From the NCBI GenBank assembly GCA_964247055.1, contig OZ176050.1, forward strand, positions 1,488,001 through 1,552,000: 64,000 bases of DNA, read 5' to 3'. Of this stretch, positions 22,695 to 36,451 are shown piece by piece. Numbering within the stretch: the stretch's first letter is position 1; each line of letters opens with the position of its first letter. The notes beneath the pieces were generated by a model. The model was given only the letters and a program-made list of their open reading frames with translations. It searched no databases and had not been told where the DNA came from. Source of the stretch: Paragordius varius. Lineage: Eukaryota > Nematomorpha. Position numbers and translations under genes: made by a program.

Positions 22695-25600
22695 TAGTAA
22701 GACTACATCAAAATATAGAGATAGTTTGACAAACTCTCTTATATCCGATTTTTACAACGATACTTTAAAAATTAATGTATTAAACTAGTCGCATCAATAC
22801 TCAAGCTAAACATTGTCCTTAAAAATCGGATATTGGTCACCGGTGAACAAAACTATTTTTTATACATTCTCTTAGTAAGACTACATCAAAATATAGAGAT
22901 AGTTTGACAAACTCTCTCATATCCGATTTTTACAACGATACTTTAAAAATTAATGTATAAAACTAGTCGCATCAATACTCAAGCTAAACATTGTCCTTAA
23001 AAATCGGATATTGGTCACCGGTGAACAAAATTATTTTTTATAAATTCTCTTAGTAGGACTACATCAAAATATAGAGATAGTTTGGCAAACTCTTTCATAA
23101 TCGATTTTTACAACGATACTTTAAAAATTAATGTATAAAACTAGACGCATCAATACTCAAGTTAAACATTGTCCTTAAAAATCGGATATTGGTGACCGGT
23201 GAACAAAACTATTTTTTATACATTCTCTTAGTAAGATTACATCAAAATATAGAGATAGTTTGACAAACTCTCTCATATCCGTATTTTACAACGATACTTT
23301 AAAAATTAATGTATAAAACTAGTCGCATCAATACTCAAGCTAAACATTGTCCTTAAAAATCGGATATTGGTCACCGGTGAACAAAATTATTTTTTATACA
23401 TTCTCTTAGTAGGACTACATCAAAATATAGAGATAATTTGGCAAACTCTTTCATAATCGATTTTTACAACGATACTTTAAAAATTAATGTATAAAACTAG
23501 ACGCATCAATACTCAAGTTAAACTTTGTCCTTAAAAATCGGATATTGCTCACCGGTGAACAAAATTATTTTTTATACATTCTCTTAGTAAGACTATATCA
23601 TAATATAGAAATAGTTTGACAAATTCTTTCATATCCGATTTTTACAATGATACTTTAAAAATTAATGTATTAAACTAGTCGCATCAATACTCAAGCTAAA
23701 CATTGTCCTTAAAAATCGGATATTGGTCACCGGTGAACAAAACTCTTTTTTATACATTCTCTTAGTAAGACTACATCAAAATATAGAGATAGTTTGACAA
23801 ACTCTCTCATATCCGATTTTTACAACGATACTTTAAAAATTAATGTATAAAACTAATCGCATCAATACTCAAGCTAAACATTGTCCTTAAAAATCGGATA
23901 TTGGTCACCGGTGAACAAAATTATTTTTTATACATTCTCTTAGTAGGACTACATCAAAATATAGAGATAGTTTGACAAACTCTCTCATATCCGATTTTTA
24001 CAACGATACTTTAAAAATTAATGTATAAAACTAGTCGCATCAATACTCAAGCTAAACATTGTCCTTAAAAATCGGATATTGGTCACCGGTGAACAAAACT
24101 ATTTTTTATACATTCTCTTAGTAAGAATACATCAAAATATAGAAATAGTTTGACAAACTCTTTCACATCCGATTTTTACAACGATACCTTCAAAATTAAT
24201 GTATAAAACTAGTCGTATCAATAAATCGCATCAATACTCAAGTTAAACTTTGTCCTTAAAAATCGGATATTGGTCACCGGTGAACAAAATTATTTTTTAT
24301 ACATTCTCTTAGTAGGACTACATCAAAATATAGAGATAGTTTGGCAAACTCTTTCATAATCGATTTTTACAACGATACTTTAAAAATCAATGTATAAAAC
24401 TAGACGCATCAATACTCAAGTTAAACTTTGTCCATAAAAATCGGATATTGCTCACCGGTGAACAAAATTATTTTTTATACATTCTCTTAGTAAGACTACA
24501 TCAAAATATAGAAATAGTTTGACAAATTCTTTCATATCCGATTTTTACAACGATACTTTAAAAATTAATGTATTAAACTAGTCGCATCAATACTCAAGCT
24601 AAATATTGTCCTTAAAAATCGGATATTGGTCACCGGTGAACAAAACTATTTTTTATACATTCTCTTAGTAAGACTACATCAAAATATAGAAATAGTTTGA
24701 CAAACTCTTTCACATCCGATTTTTACAACGATACTTTAAAAATTAATGTATAAAACTAGTCGTATCAATAAATCGCATCAATACTCAAGTTAAACTTTGT
24801 CCTTAAAAATCGGATATTGGTCACCGGTGAACAAAATTATTTTTTATACATTCTCTTAGTAAGACTACATCAAAATATAGAGATAGTTTGACAAACTCTC
24901 TCATATCCGATTTTTACAACGATACTTTAAAAATTAATGTATAAAACTAGTCGCATCAATACTCAAGCTAAACATTGTCCTTAAAAATCGGATATTGGTC
25001 ACCGGTGAACAAAATTATTTTTTATACATTCTCTTAGTAGGACTACATCAAAATATAGAGATAGTTTGACAAACTCTCTCATATCCGATTTTTACAACGA
25101 TACTTTAAAAATTAATGTATAAAACTAGTCGCATCAATACTCAAGCTAAACATTGTCCTTAAAAATCGGATATTGGTCACCGGTGAACAAAACTATTTTT
25201 TATACATTCTCTTAGTAAGAATACATCAAAATATAGAAATAGTTTGACAAACTCTTTCACATCCGATTTTTACAACGATACCTTCAAAATTAATGTATAA
25301 AACTAGTCGTATCAATAAATCGCATCAATACTCAAGTTAAACTTTGTCCTTAAAAATCGGATATTGGTCACCGGTGAACAAAATTATTTTTTATACATTC
25401 TCTTAGTAGGACTACATCAAAATATAGAGATAGTTTGGCAAACTCTTTCATAATCGATTTTTACAACGATACTTTAAAAATCAATGTATAAAACTAGACG
25501 CATCAATACTCAAGTTAAACTTTGTCCATAAAAATCGGATATTGCTCACCGGTGAACAAAATTATTTTTTATACATTCTCTTAGTAAGACTACATCAAAA

Positions 25601-25967
25601 TATAGAAATAGTTTGACAAATTCTTTCATATCCGATTTTTACAACGATACTTTAAAAATTAATGTATTAAACTAGTCGCATCAATACTCAAGCTAAATAT
25701 TGTCCTTAAAAATCGGATATTGGTCACCGGTGAACAAAACTATTTTTTATACATTCTCTTAGTAAGACTACATCAAAATATAGAAATAGTTTGACAAACT
25801 CTTTCACATCCGATTTTTACAACGATACTTTAAAAATTAATGTATAAAACTAGTCGTATCAATAAATCGCATCAATACTCAAGTTAAACTTTGTCCTTAA
25901 AAATCGGATATTGGTCACCGGTGAACAAAATTATTTTTTATACATTGTCTTAGTAAGACTACATCAA
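22585..25967 (+). repeat. Upstream member of a 3.38-kb block (offset 7,627 bp)
   Basis: Matches 30212-33594. Landmarks with identical offset: TAAATTTTGTCC (about 22629), TATAAATTCTC (about 23039), GGTGACCGG (about 23192), CCGTATTTTACAAC (about 23280), GATAATTTGG, TATATCATAATATAG, ACAATGATAC, AAAACTCTTTTTT (about 23746), two GATACCTTCAAAATT and ATTGTCTTAG (25944 and 33571). The right edge is where CAAAATAAGAGATAG here becomes CAAAATAGAGAAATAG downstream. Confidence 0.88.
23850..25943 (+). repeat. Tandem 6-monomer HOR, 1,094-bp period (two units)
   Basis: The rare changes TAAGAATACATC and GATACCTTCAAAATT recur at 24183 and 25277, exactly 1,094 bp apart, as do GATATTGCTC after TCCATAAAA and CTAAATATTG. 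The period equals four 178-bp plus two 191-bp monomers. The second unit ends where ATTCTCTTAG becomes ATTGTCTTAG (25944). The same pair of units is carried along in the copy at 31.5-33.6 kb (31810 and 32904, again 1,094 bp). Confidence 0.88.
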
Positions 25968-26761
25968 AATAAGAGATAGTTTGACAAACTCTTTTATATC
26001 CGATTTTTACAACGATACTTTAAAAATTATGGTATTAAACCAGTCGCATCAATACTCAAGCTAAACATTGTCCTTAAAAATCGGATATTGGTCACCGGTG
26101 AACAAAACTATTTTTTATACATTCTCTTAGTAAGACTACATCAAAATATAGAGATAGTTTGACAAACTCTCTCATATCCGATTTTTACAACGATACTTTA
26201 AAAATTAATGTATAAAACTAGTCGCATCAATACTCAAGCTAAACATTGTCCTTAAAAATCGGATATTGGTCACCGGTGAACAAAATTATTTTTTATACAT
26301 TCTCTTAGTAAGACTACATCAAAATATAGAAATAGTTTGACAAACTCTTTCATATCCGATTTTTACAACGATACTTTAAATTAATGTATAAAACTAGTCG
26401 TATCAATAAATCGCATCAATACTCAAGTTAAACTTTGTCCATAAAAATCGGATATTGGTCACCGGTGAACAAAATTATTTTTTATACATTCTCTTAGTAG
26501 GACTACATCAAAATATAGAGATAGTTTGGCAAACTCTTTCATATCCGATTTTTACAACGATACTTTAAAAATTATGGTATTAAACCAGTCGTATCAATAC
26601 TCAAGTTAAACTTTGTCCTTAAAAATCGGATATTGGTCACCGGTGAACAAAATTATTTTATATACATTCTCTTGGTAAGACTTAATCAAAATATAGAGAT
26701 AGTTTGGCAAACTCTTTCATATCCAATACAACGATACTTTAAAAATTAATGTATAAAACTA
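24950..26761 (+). repeat. Tandem HOR, 1,812-bp period, unit 1
   Basis: Repeats directly at 26762-28573. GATACCTTC at 25277 and 27089, and ATCCAATACAAC at 26721 and 28533, are both 1,812 bp apart. The unit nests over the second 1,094-bp unit, so the 1,812-bp duplication came after the 1,094-bp one or copied part of it. Confidence 0.87.
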
Positions 26762-28573
26762 GTCGCATCAATACTCAAGCTAAACATTGTCCTTAAAAAT
26801 CGGATATTGGTCACCGGTGAACAAAATTATTTTTTATACATTCTCTTAGTAGGACTACATCAAAATATAGAGATAGTTTGACAAACTCTCTCATATCCGA
26901 TTTTTACAACGATACTTTAAAAATTAATGTATAAAACTAGTCGCATCAATACTCAAGCTAAACATTGTCCTTAAAAATCGGATATTGGTCACCGGTGAAC
27001 AAAACTATTTTTTATACATTCTCTTAGTAAGAATACATCAAAATATAGAAATAGTTTGACAAACTCTTTCACATCCGATTTTTACAACGATACCTTCAAA
27101 ATTAATGTATAAAACTAGTCGTATCAATAAATCGCATCAATACTCAAGTTAAACTTTGTCCTTAAAAATCGGATATTGGTCACCGGTGAACAAAATTATT
27201 TTTTATACATTCTCTTAGTAGGACTACATCAAAATATAGAGATAGTTTGGCAAACTCTTTCATAATCGATTTTTACAACGATACTTTAAAAATCAATGTA
27301 TAAAACTAGACGCATCAATACTCAAGTTAAACTTTGTCCATAAAAATCGGATATTGCTCACCGGTGAACAAAATTATTTTTTATACATTCTCTTAGTAAG
27401 ACTACATCAAAATATAGAAATAGTTTGACAAATTCTTTCATATCCGATTTTTACAACGATACTTTAAAAATTAATGTATTAAACTAGTCGCATCAATACT
27501 CAAGCTAAATATTGTCCTTAAAAATCGGATATTGGTCACCGGTGAACAAAACTATTTTTTATACATTCTCTTAGTAAGACTACATCAAAATATAGAAATA
27601 GTTTGACAAACTCTTTCACATCCGATTTTTACAACGATACTTTAAAAATTAATGTATAAAACTAGTCGTATCAATAAATCGCATCAATACTCAAGTTAAA
27701 CTTTGTCCTTAAAAATCGGATATTGGTCACCGGTGAACAAAATTATTTTTTATACATTGTCTTAGTAAGACTACATCAAAATAAGAGATAGTTTGACAAA
27801 CTCTTTTATATCCGATTTTTACAACGATACTTTAAAAATTATGGTATTAAACCAGTCGCATCAATACTCAAGCTAAACATTGTCCTTAAAAATCGGATAT
27901 TGGTCACCGGTGAACAAAACTATTTTTTATACATTCTCTTAGTAAGACTACATCAAAATATAGAGATAGTTTGACAAACTCTCTCATATCCGATTTTTAC
28001 AACGATACTTTAAAAATTAATGTATAAAACTAGTCGCATCAATACTCAAGCTAAACATTGTCCTTAAAAATCGGATATTGGTCACCGGTGAACAAAATTA
28101 TTTTTTATACATTCTCTTAGTAAGACTACATCAAAATATAGAAATAGTTTGACAAACTCTTTCATATCCGATTTTTACAACGATACTTTAAATTAATGTA
28201 TAAAACTAGTCGTATCAATAAATCGCATCAATACTCAAGTTAAACTTTGTCCATAAAAATCGGATATTGGTCACCGGTGAACAAAATTATTTTTTATACA
28301 TTCTCTTAGTAGGACTACATCAAAATATAGAGATAGTTTGGCAAACTCTTTCATATCCGATTTTTACAACGATACTTTAAAAATTATGGTATTAAACCAG
28401 TCGTATCAATACTCAAGTTAAACTTTGTCCTTAAAAATCGGATATTGGTCACCGGTGAACAAAATTATTTTATATACATTCTCTTGGTAAGACTTAATCA
28501 AAATATAGAGATAGTTTGGCAAACTCTTTCATATCCAATACAACGATACTTTAAAAATTAATGTATAAAACTA
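26762..28573 (+). repeat. Tandem HOR, 1,812-bp period, unit 2
   Basis: Follows unit 1 without a gap and repeats its landmarks: TAAGAATAC, GATACCTTC, ATTGTCTTAG, CAAAATAAGAGATAG, ACTTTAAATTAATG, GACTTAATC and CCAATACAACG. It ends at about 28573, where AAGCTAAACATTG of unit 1 is replaced by AAGTTAAACATTG and the 1.55-kb cassette begins. Confidence 0.87.
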
Positions 28574-30095
28574 GTCGCATCAATACTCAAGTTAAACATT
28601 GTCCTTAAAAATCGGATATTGGTCACCGGTGAACAAAACTATTTTTTATACATTCTCTTAGTAAGACTACATCAAAATATAGAGATAGTTTGAAAAACTC
28701 GTTCACATCCGATTTTTACAACGATACTTTAAAAATTAATGTATAAAACTAGTCGTATCAATAAATCGCAATACTCAAGTTTAACTTTGTCCTTAAAAAT
28801 CGGATATTGGTCACCGGTGAACAAAATTATTTTTTATACATTCTCTTAGTAGGACTACATCAAAATATAGAGATAGTTTGGCAAACTCTTTCATATCCAA
28901 TTTTTACAACGATACTTTAAAAATTAATGTATAAAACTAGTCGTATCAATAAATCGCATCAATACTCAAGTTAAACTTTGTCCTTAAAAATCGGATATTG
29001 GTCACCGGTGAACAAAATTATTTTTTATACATTCTCTTAGCAAGACTACATCAAAATATAGAGATAGTTTGACAAACTCTTTTATATCCGATTTTTACAA
29101 CGATACTTTAAAAATTATGGTATTAAACCAGTCGCATCAATACTCAAGTTAAACTTTGTCCTTAAAAATCGGATATTGGTCACCGGTGAACAAAATTATT
29201 TTTTATACATTCTCTTAGTAAGACTACATCAAAATATAGAGATAGTTTGACAAACTCTTTCACATCCGATTTTTACAACGATACTTTAAAAATTAATGTA
29301 TAAAACTAGTCGTATCAATAAATCGCATCAATACTCAAGTTAAACTTTGTCCTTAAAAATCGGATATTGGTCACCGGTGAACAAAATTATTTTTTATACA
29401 TTCTCTTAGTAGGACTACATCAAAATTTAGAGATAGTTTGGCAAACTCTTTCATATCCGATTTTGACAACGATACTTTAAAAATTATGGTATTAAACCAG
29501 TCGTATCAATACTCAAGTTAAACTTTGTCCTTAAAAATCGGATATTGGTCACCGGTGAACAAAATTATTTTATATACATTCTCTTGGTAAGACTACATCA
29601 AAATATAGAGATAGTTTGGCAAACTCTTTCATATCCAATTTTTACAACGATACTTTAAAAATTAATGTATAAAACTAGTCGCATCAATACTCAAGTTAAA
29701 CATTGTCCTTAAAAATCGGATATTGGTCACCGGTGAACAAAACTATTTTTTATACATTCTCTTAGTAAGACTACATCAAAATATAGAGATAGTTTGACAA
29801 ACAATTTCACATCCGACTTTTACAACGATACTTTAAAAATTAATGTATAAAACTAGTCGTATCAATAAATCGCATCAATACTCAAGTTAAACTTTGTCCT
29901 TAAAAATCGGATATTGGTCACCGGTGAACAAAATTATTTTTTATACATTCTCTTAGTAGGACTACATCAAAATATAGAGATAGTTTGGCAAACTCTTTCA
30001 TATCCAATTTTTACAACGATACTTTAAAAGTTAATGTATAAAACTAGTCGCATCAATACTCAAGTTAAACTTTGTCCTTAAAAATCTTATATTGG
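28533..30095 (+). repeat. 1.55-kb cassette, copy 1
   Basis: Defined by ATCCAATACAACG at its left end and AAATCTTATATTGG at its right, 1,553 bp apart. Between them lie TTTGAAAAACTCGTTCAC, ATCGCAATACTCAAGTTT, AAAATTTAGAG with GATTTTGACAAC, and ACAAACAATTTCACATCCGAC. Copy 1 differs from the others at AAATTATTTATAATAC (about 30109), just after its end. Confidence 0.87.
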
Positions 30096-30211
30096 TCACC
30101 GGTGAACAAATTATTTATAATACATTCTCTTAGTAAGACTACATCAAAATATAGAGATAGTTTGAAAAACTCGTTCACATCCGATTTTTACAACGATACT
30201 TTAAAAATTAA

Positions 30212-33200
30212 TGTATAAAACTAGTCGTATCAATAAATCGCATCAATACTCAAGTTAAATTTTGTCCTTAAAAATCGGATATTGGTCACCGGTGAACAAA
30301 ATTATTTTATATACATTCTCTTAGTAAGACTACATCAAAATATAGAGATAGTTTGACAAACTCTCTTATATCCGATTTTTACAACGATACTTTAAAAATT
30401 AATGTATTAAACTAGTCGCATCAATACTCAAGCTAAACATTGTCCTTAAAAATCGGATATTGGTCACCGGTGAACAAAACTATTTTTTATACATTCTCTT
30501 AGTAAGACTACATCAAAATATAGAGATAGTTTGACAAACTCTCTCATATCCGATTTTTACAACGATACTTTAAAAATTAATGTATAAAACTAGTCGCATC
30601 AATACTCAAGCTAAACATTGTCCTTAAAAATCGGATATTGGTCACCGGTGAACAAAATTATTTTTTATAAATTCTCTTAGTAGGACTACATCAAAATATA
30701 GAGATAGTTTGGCAAACTCTTTCATAATCGATTTTTACAACGATACTTTAAAAATTAATGTATAAAACTAGACGCATCAATACTCAAGTTAAACATTGTC
30801 CTTAAAAATCGGATATTGGTGACCGGTGAACAAAACTATTTTTTATACATTCTCTTAGTAAGATTACATCAAAATATAGAGATAGTTTGACAAACTCTCT
30901 CATATCCGTATTTTACAACGATACTTTAAAAATTAATGTATAAAACTAGTCGCATCAATACTCAAGCTAAACATTGTCCTTAAAAATCGGATATTGGTCA
31001 CCGGTGAACAAAATTATTTTTTATACATTCTCTTAGTAGGACTACATCAAAATATAGAGATAATTTGGCAAACTCTTTCATAATCGATTTTTACAACGAT
31101 ACTTTAAAAATTAATGTATAAAACTAGACGCATCAATACTCAAGTTAAACTTTGTCCTTAAAAATCGGATATTGCTCACCGGTGAACAAAATTATTTTTT
31201 ATACATTCTCTTAGTAAGACTATATCATAATATAGAAATAGTTTGACAAATTCTTTCATATCCGATTTTTACAATGATACTTTAAAAATTAATGTATTAA
31301 ACTAGTCGCATCAATACTCAAGCTAAACATTGTCCTTAAAAATCGGATATTGGTCACCGGTGAACAAAACTCTTTTTTATACATTCTCTTAGTAAGACTA
31401 CATCAAAATATAGAGATAGTTTGACAAACTCTCTCATATCCGATTTTTACAACGATACTTTAAAAATTAATGTATAAAACTAATCGCATCAATACTCAAG
31501 CTAAACATTGTCCTTAAAAATCGGATATTGGTCACCGGTGAACAAAATTATTTTTTATACATTCTCTTAGTAGGACTACATCAAAATATAGAGATAGTTT
31601 GACAAACTCTCTCATATCCGATTTTTACAACGATACTTTAAAAATTAATGTATAAAACTAGTCGCATCAATACTCAAGCTAAACATTGTCCTTAAAAATC
31701 GGATATTGGTCACCGGTGAACAAAACTATTTTTTATACATTCTCTTAGTAAGAATACATCAAAATATAGAAATAGTTTGACAAACTCTTTCACATCCGAT
31801 TTTTACAACGATACCTTCAAAATTAATGTATAAAACTAGTCGTATCAATAAATCGCATCAATACTCAAGTTAAACTTTGTCCTTAAATTTCGGATATTGG
31901 TCACCGGTGAACAAAATTATTTTTTATACATTCTCTTAGTAGGACTACATCAAAATATAGAGATAGTTTGGCAAACTCTTTCATAATCGATTTTTACAAC
32001 GATACTTTAAAAATCAATGTATAAAACTAGACGCATCAATACTCAAGTTAAACTTTGTCCATAAAAATCGGATATTGCTCACCGGTGAACAAAATTATTT
32101 TTTATACATTCTCTTAGTAAGACTACATCAAAATATAGAAATAGTTTGACAAATTCTTTCATATCCGATTTTTACAACGATACTTTAAAAATTAATGTAT
32201 TAAACTAGTCGCATCAATACTCAAGCTAAATATTGTCCTTAAAAATCGGATATTGGTCACCGGTGAACAAAACTATTTTTTATACATTCTCTTAGTAAGA
32301 CTACATCAAAATATAGAAATAGTTTGACAAACTCTTTCACATCCGATTTTTACAACGATACTTTAAAAATTAATGTATAAAACTAGTCGTATCAATAAAT
32401 CGCATCAATACTCAAGTTAAACTTTGTCCTTAAAAATCGGATATTGGTCACCGGTGAACAAAATTATTTTTTATACATTCTCTTAGTAAGACTACATCAA
32501 AATATAGAGATAGTTTGACAAACTCTCTCATATCCGATTTTTACAACGATACTTTAAAAATTAATGTATAAAACTAGTCGCATCAATACTCAAGCTAAAC
32601 ATTGTCCTTAAAAATCGGATATTGGTCACCGGTGAACAAAATTATTTTTTATACATTCTCTTAGTAGGACTACATCAAAATATAGAGATAGTTTGACAAA
32701 CTCTCTCATATCCGATTTTTACAACGATACTTTAAAAATTAATGTATAAAACTAGTCGCATCAATACTCAAGCTAAACATTGTCCTTAAAAATCGGATAT
32801 TGGTCACCGGTGAACAAAACTATTTTTTATACATTCTCTTAGTAAGAATACATCAAAATATAGAAATAGTTTGACAAACTCTTTCACATCCGATTTTTAC
32901 AACGATACCTTCAAAATTAATGTATAAAACTAGTCGTATCAATAAATCGCATCAATACTCAAGTTAAACTTTGTCCTTAAAAATCGGATATTGGTCACCG
33001 GTGAACAAAATTATTTTTTATACATTCTCTTAGTAGGACTACATCAAAATATAGAGATAGTTTGGCAAACTCTTTCATAATCGATTTTTACAACGATACT
33101 TTAAAAATCAATGTATAAAACTAGACGCATCAATACTCAAGTTAAACTTTGTCCATAAAAATCGGATATTGCTCACCGGTGAACAAAATTATTTTTTATA

Positions 33201-33594
33201 CATTCTCTTAGTAAGACTACATCAAAATATAGAAATAGTTTGACAAATTCTTTCATATCCGATTTTTACAACGATACTTTAAAAATTAATGTATTAAACT
33301 AGTCGCATCAATACTCAAGCTAAATATTGTCCTTAAAAATCGGATATTGGTCACCGGTGAACAAAACTATTTTTTATACATTCTCTTAGTAAGACTACAT
33401 CAAAATATAGAAATAGTTTGACAAACTCTTTCACATCCGATTTTTACAACGATACTTTAAAAATTAATGTATAAAACTAGTCGTATCAATAAATCGCATC
33501 AATACTCAAGTTAAACTTTGTCCTTAAAAATCGGATATTGGTCACCGGTGAACAAAATTATTTTTTATACATTGTCTTAGTAAGACTACATCAA
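30212..33594 (+). repeat. Downstream member of the 3.38-kb block (offset 7,627 bp)
   Basis: Carries the complete landmark series of 22585-25967. The one clear difference seen by eye is CCTTAAATTTCGG (about 31884-31896) where the upstream member has CCTTAAAAATCGG. Such high similarity over 3.4 kb of an otherwise variable array indicates a recent copy event. Confidence 0.87.
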
Positions 33595-36435
33595 AATAGA
33601 GAAATAGTTTGACAAATTCTTTCATATCCGATTTTTACAACGATACTTTAAAAATTAATGTATAAAACTAGTCGTATAAATAAATCGCATCAATACTCAA
33701 GTTAAACTTTGTCCTTAAAAATCGGATATTGGTCACCGGTGAACATAATTATTTTTTATACATTCTCTTAGCAAGACTACATCAAAATATAGAGATAGTT
33801 TGACAAACTCTTTTATATCCGATTTTTACAACGATACTTTAAAAATTATGGTATTAAACCAGTCGCATCAATACTCAAGTTAAACTTTGTCCTTAAAAAT
33901 CGGATATTGGTCACCGGTGAACAAAACTATTTTTTATACATTCTCTTAGTAAGACTACATCAAAATATAGAGATAGTTTGACAAACTCTTTCACATCCGA
34001 TTTTTACAACGATACTTTAAAAATTAATGTATAAAACTAGTCGTATCAATAAATCGCATCAATACTCAAGTTAAACTTTGTCCATAAAAATCGGATATTG
34101 GTCACCGGTGAACAAAATTATTTTTTATACATTCTCTTAGTAGGACTACATCAAAATATAGAGATAGTTTGGCAAACTCTTTCATATCCGATTTTTACAA
34201 CGATACTTTAAAAATTATGGTATTAAACCAGTCGTATCAATACTCAAGTTAAACTTTGTCCTTAAAAATCGGATATTGGTCACCGGTGAACAAAATTATT
34301 TTATATACATTCTCTTGGTAAGACTTAATCAAAATATAGAGATAGTTTGGCAAACTCTTTCATATCCAATACAACGATACTTTAAAAATTAATGTATAAA
34401 ACTAGTCGCATCAATACTCAAGTTAAACATTGTCCTTAAAAATCGGATATTGGTCACCGGTGAACAAAACTATTTTTTATACATTCTCTTAGTAAGACTA
34501 CATCAAAATATAGAGATAGTTTGAAAAACTCGTTCACATCCGATTTTTACAACGATACTTTAAAAATTAATGTATAAAACTAGTCGTATCAATAAATCGC
34601 AATACTCAAGTTTAACTTTGTCCTTAAAAATCGGATATTGGTCACCGGTGAACAAAATTATTTTTTATACATTCTCTTAGTAGGACTACATCAAAATATA
34701 GAGATAGTTTGGCAAACTCTTTCATATCCAATTTTTACAACGATACTTTAAAAATTAATGTATAAAACTAGTCGTATCAATAAATCGCATCAATACTCAA
34801 GTTAAACTTTGTCCTTAAAAATCGGATATTGGTCACCGGTGAACAAAATTATTTTTTATACATTCTCTTAGCAAGACTACATCAAAATATAGAGATAGTT
34901 TGACAAACTCTTTTATATCCGATTTTTACAACGATACTTTAAAAATTATGGTATTAAACCAGTCGCATCAATACTCAAGTTAAACTTTGTCCTTAAAAAT
35001 CGGATATTGGTCACCGGTGAACAAAATTATTTTTTATACATTCTCTTAGTAAGACTACATCAAAATATAGAGATAGTTTGACAAACTCTTTCACATCCGA
35101 TTTTTACAACGATACTTTAAAAATTAATGTATAAAACTAGTCGTATCAATAAATCGCATCAATACTCAAGTTAAACTTTGTCCTTAAAAATCGGATATTG
35201 GTCACCGGTGAACAAAATTATTTTTTATACATTCTCTTAGTAGGACTACATCAAAATTTAGAGATAGTTTGGCCAACTCTTTCATATCCGATTTTGACAA
35301 CGATACTTTAAAAATTATGGTATTAAACCAGTCGTATCAATACTCAAGTTAAACTTTGTCCTTAAAAATCGGATATTGGTCACCGGTGAACAAAATTATT
35401 TTATATACATTCTCTTGGTAAGACTACATCAAAATATAGAGATAGTTTGGCAAACTCTTTCATATCCAATTTTTACAACGATACTTTATAAATTAATGTA
35501 TAAAACTAGTCGCATCAATACTCAAGTTAAACATTGTCCTTAAAAATCGGATATTGGTCACCGGTGAACAAAACTATTTTTTATACATTCTCTTAGTAAG
35601 ACTACATCAAAATATAGAGATAGTTTGACAAACAATTTCACATCCGACTTTTACAACGATACTTTAAAAATTAATGTATAAAACTAGTCGTATCAATAAA
35701 TCGCATCAATACTCAAGTTAAACTTTGTCCTTAAAAATCGGATATTGGTCACCGGTGAACAAAATTATTTTTTATACATTCTCTTAGTAGGACTACATCA
35801 AAATATAGAGATAGTTTGGCAAACTCTTTCATATCCAATTTTTACAACGATACTTTAAAAGTTAATGTATAAAACTAGTCGCATCAATACTCAAGTTAAA
35901 CTTTGTCCTTAAAAATCTTATATTGGTCACCGGTGAACAAATTATTTTTTATACATTCTCTTAGTAAGACTACATCAAAATATAGAGATAGTTTGAAAAA
36001 CTCGTTCACATCCGATTTTTACAACGATACTTTAAAAATTAATGTATAAAACTAGTCGTATCAATAAATCGCAATACTCAAGTTTAACTTTGTCCTTAAA
36101 AATCGGATATTGGTCACCGGTGAACAAAATTATTTTTTATACATTCTCTTAGTAGGACTACATCAAAATATAGAGATAGTTTGGCAAACTCTTTCATATC
36201 CAATTTTTACAACGATACTTTAAAAATTAATGTATAAAACTAGTCGTATCAATAAATCGCATCAATACTCAAGTTAAACTTTGTCCTTAAAAATCGGATA
36301 TTGGTCACCGGTGAACAAAATTATTTTTTATACATTCTCTTAGCAAGACTACATCAAAATATAGAGATAGTTTGACAAACTCTTTTATATCCGATTTTTA
36401 CAACGATACTTTAAAAATTATGGTATTAAACTAGT
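32935..36435 (+). repeat. Tandem HOR, 3,501-bp period, unit 1
   Basis: Repeats at 36436 onward. Paired landmarks 3,501 bp apart: CAAAATAGAGAAATAG (33592 and 37093), CGTATAAATAAATCGC (about 33672 and 37173), GAACATAATT, TCCATAAAA, GACTTAATC, CCAATACAACG and AAAATTTAGAG. The unit overlaps the last part of the 7,627-bp-offset block and includes cassette copy 2. Confidence 0.88.
34364..35926 (+). repeat. 1.55-kb cassette, copy 2
   Basis: Same landmark order and the same 1,553-bp inner distance, 5,831 bp after copy 1. Private changes include GGCCAACTC (about 35270) and ACTTTATAAATTAATG (about 35483). Confidence 0.87.
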
Positions 36436-36451
36436 CGTATCAATAAATCGC
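36418..36451 (+). repeat. Hybrid monomer at the 3,501-bp unit join
   Basis: TTATGGTATTAAAC, normally followed by CAGTCGC, here runs into TAGTCGTATCAATAAATCGC, normally preceded by TTAATGTATAAAAC. The combination was not seen elsewhere. It lies exactly where unit 1 of the 3,501-bp tandem ends and unit 2 begins, so it is the recombination or slippage junction itself. Confidence 0.85.
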
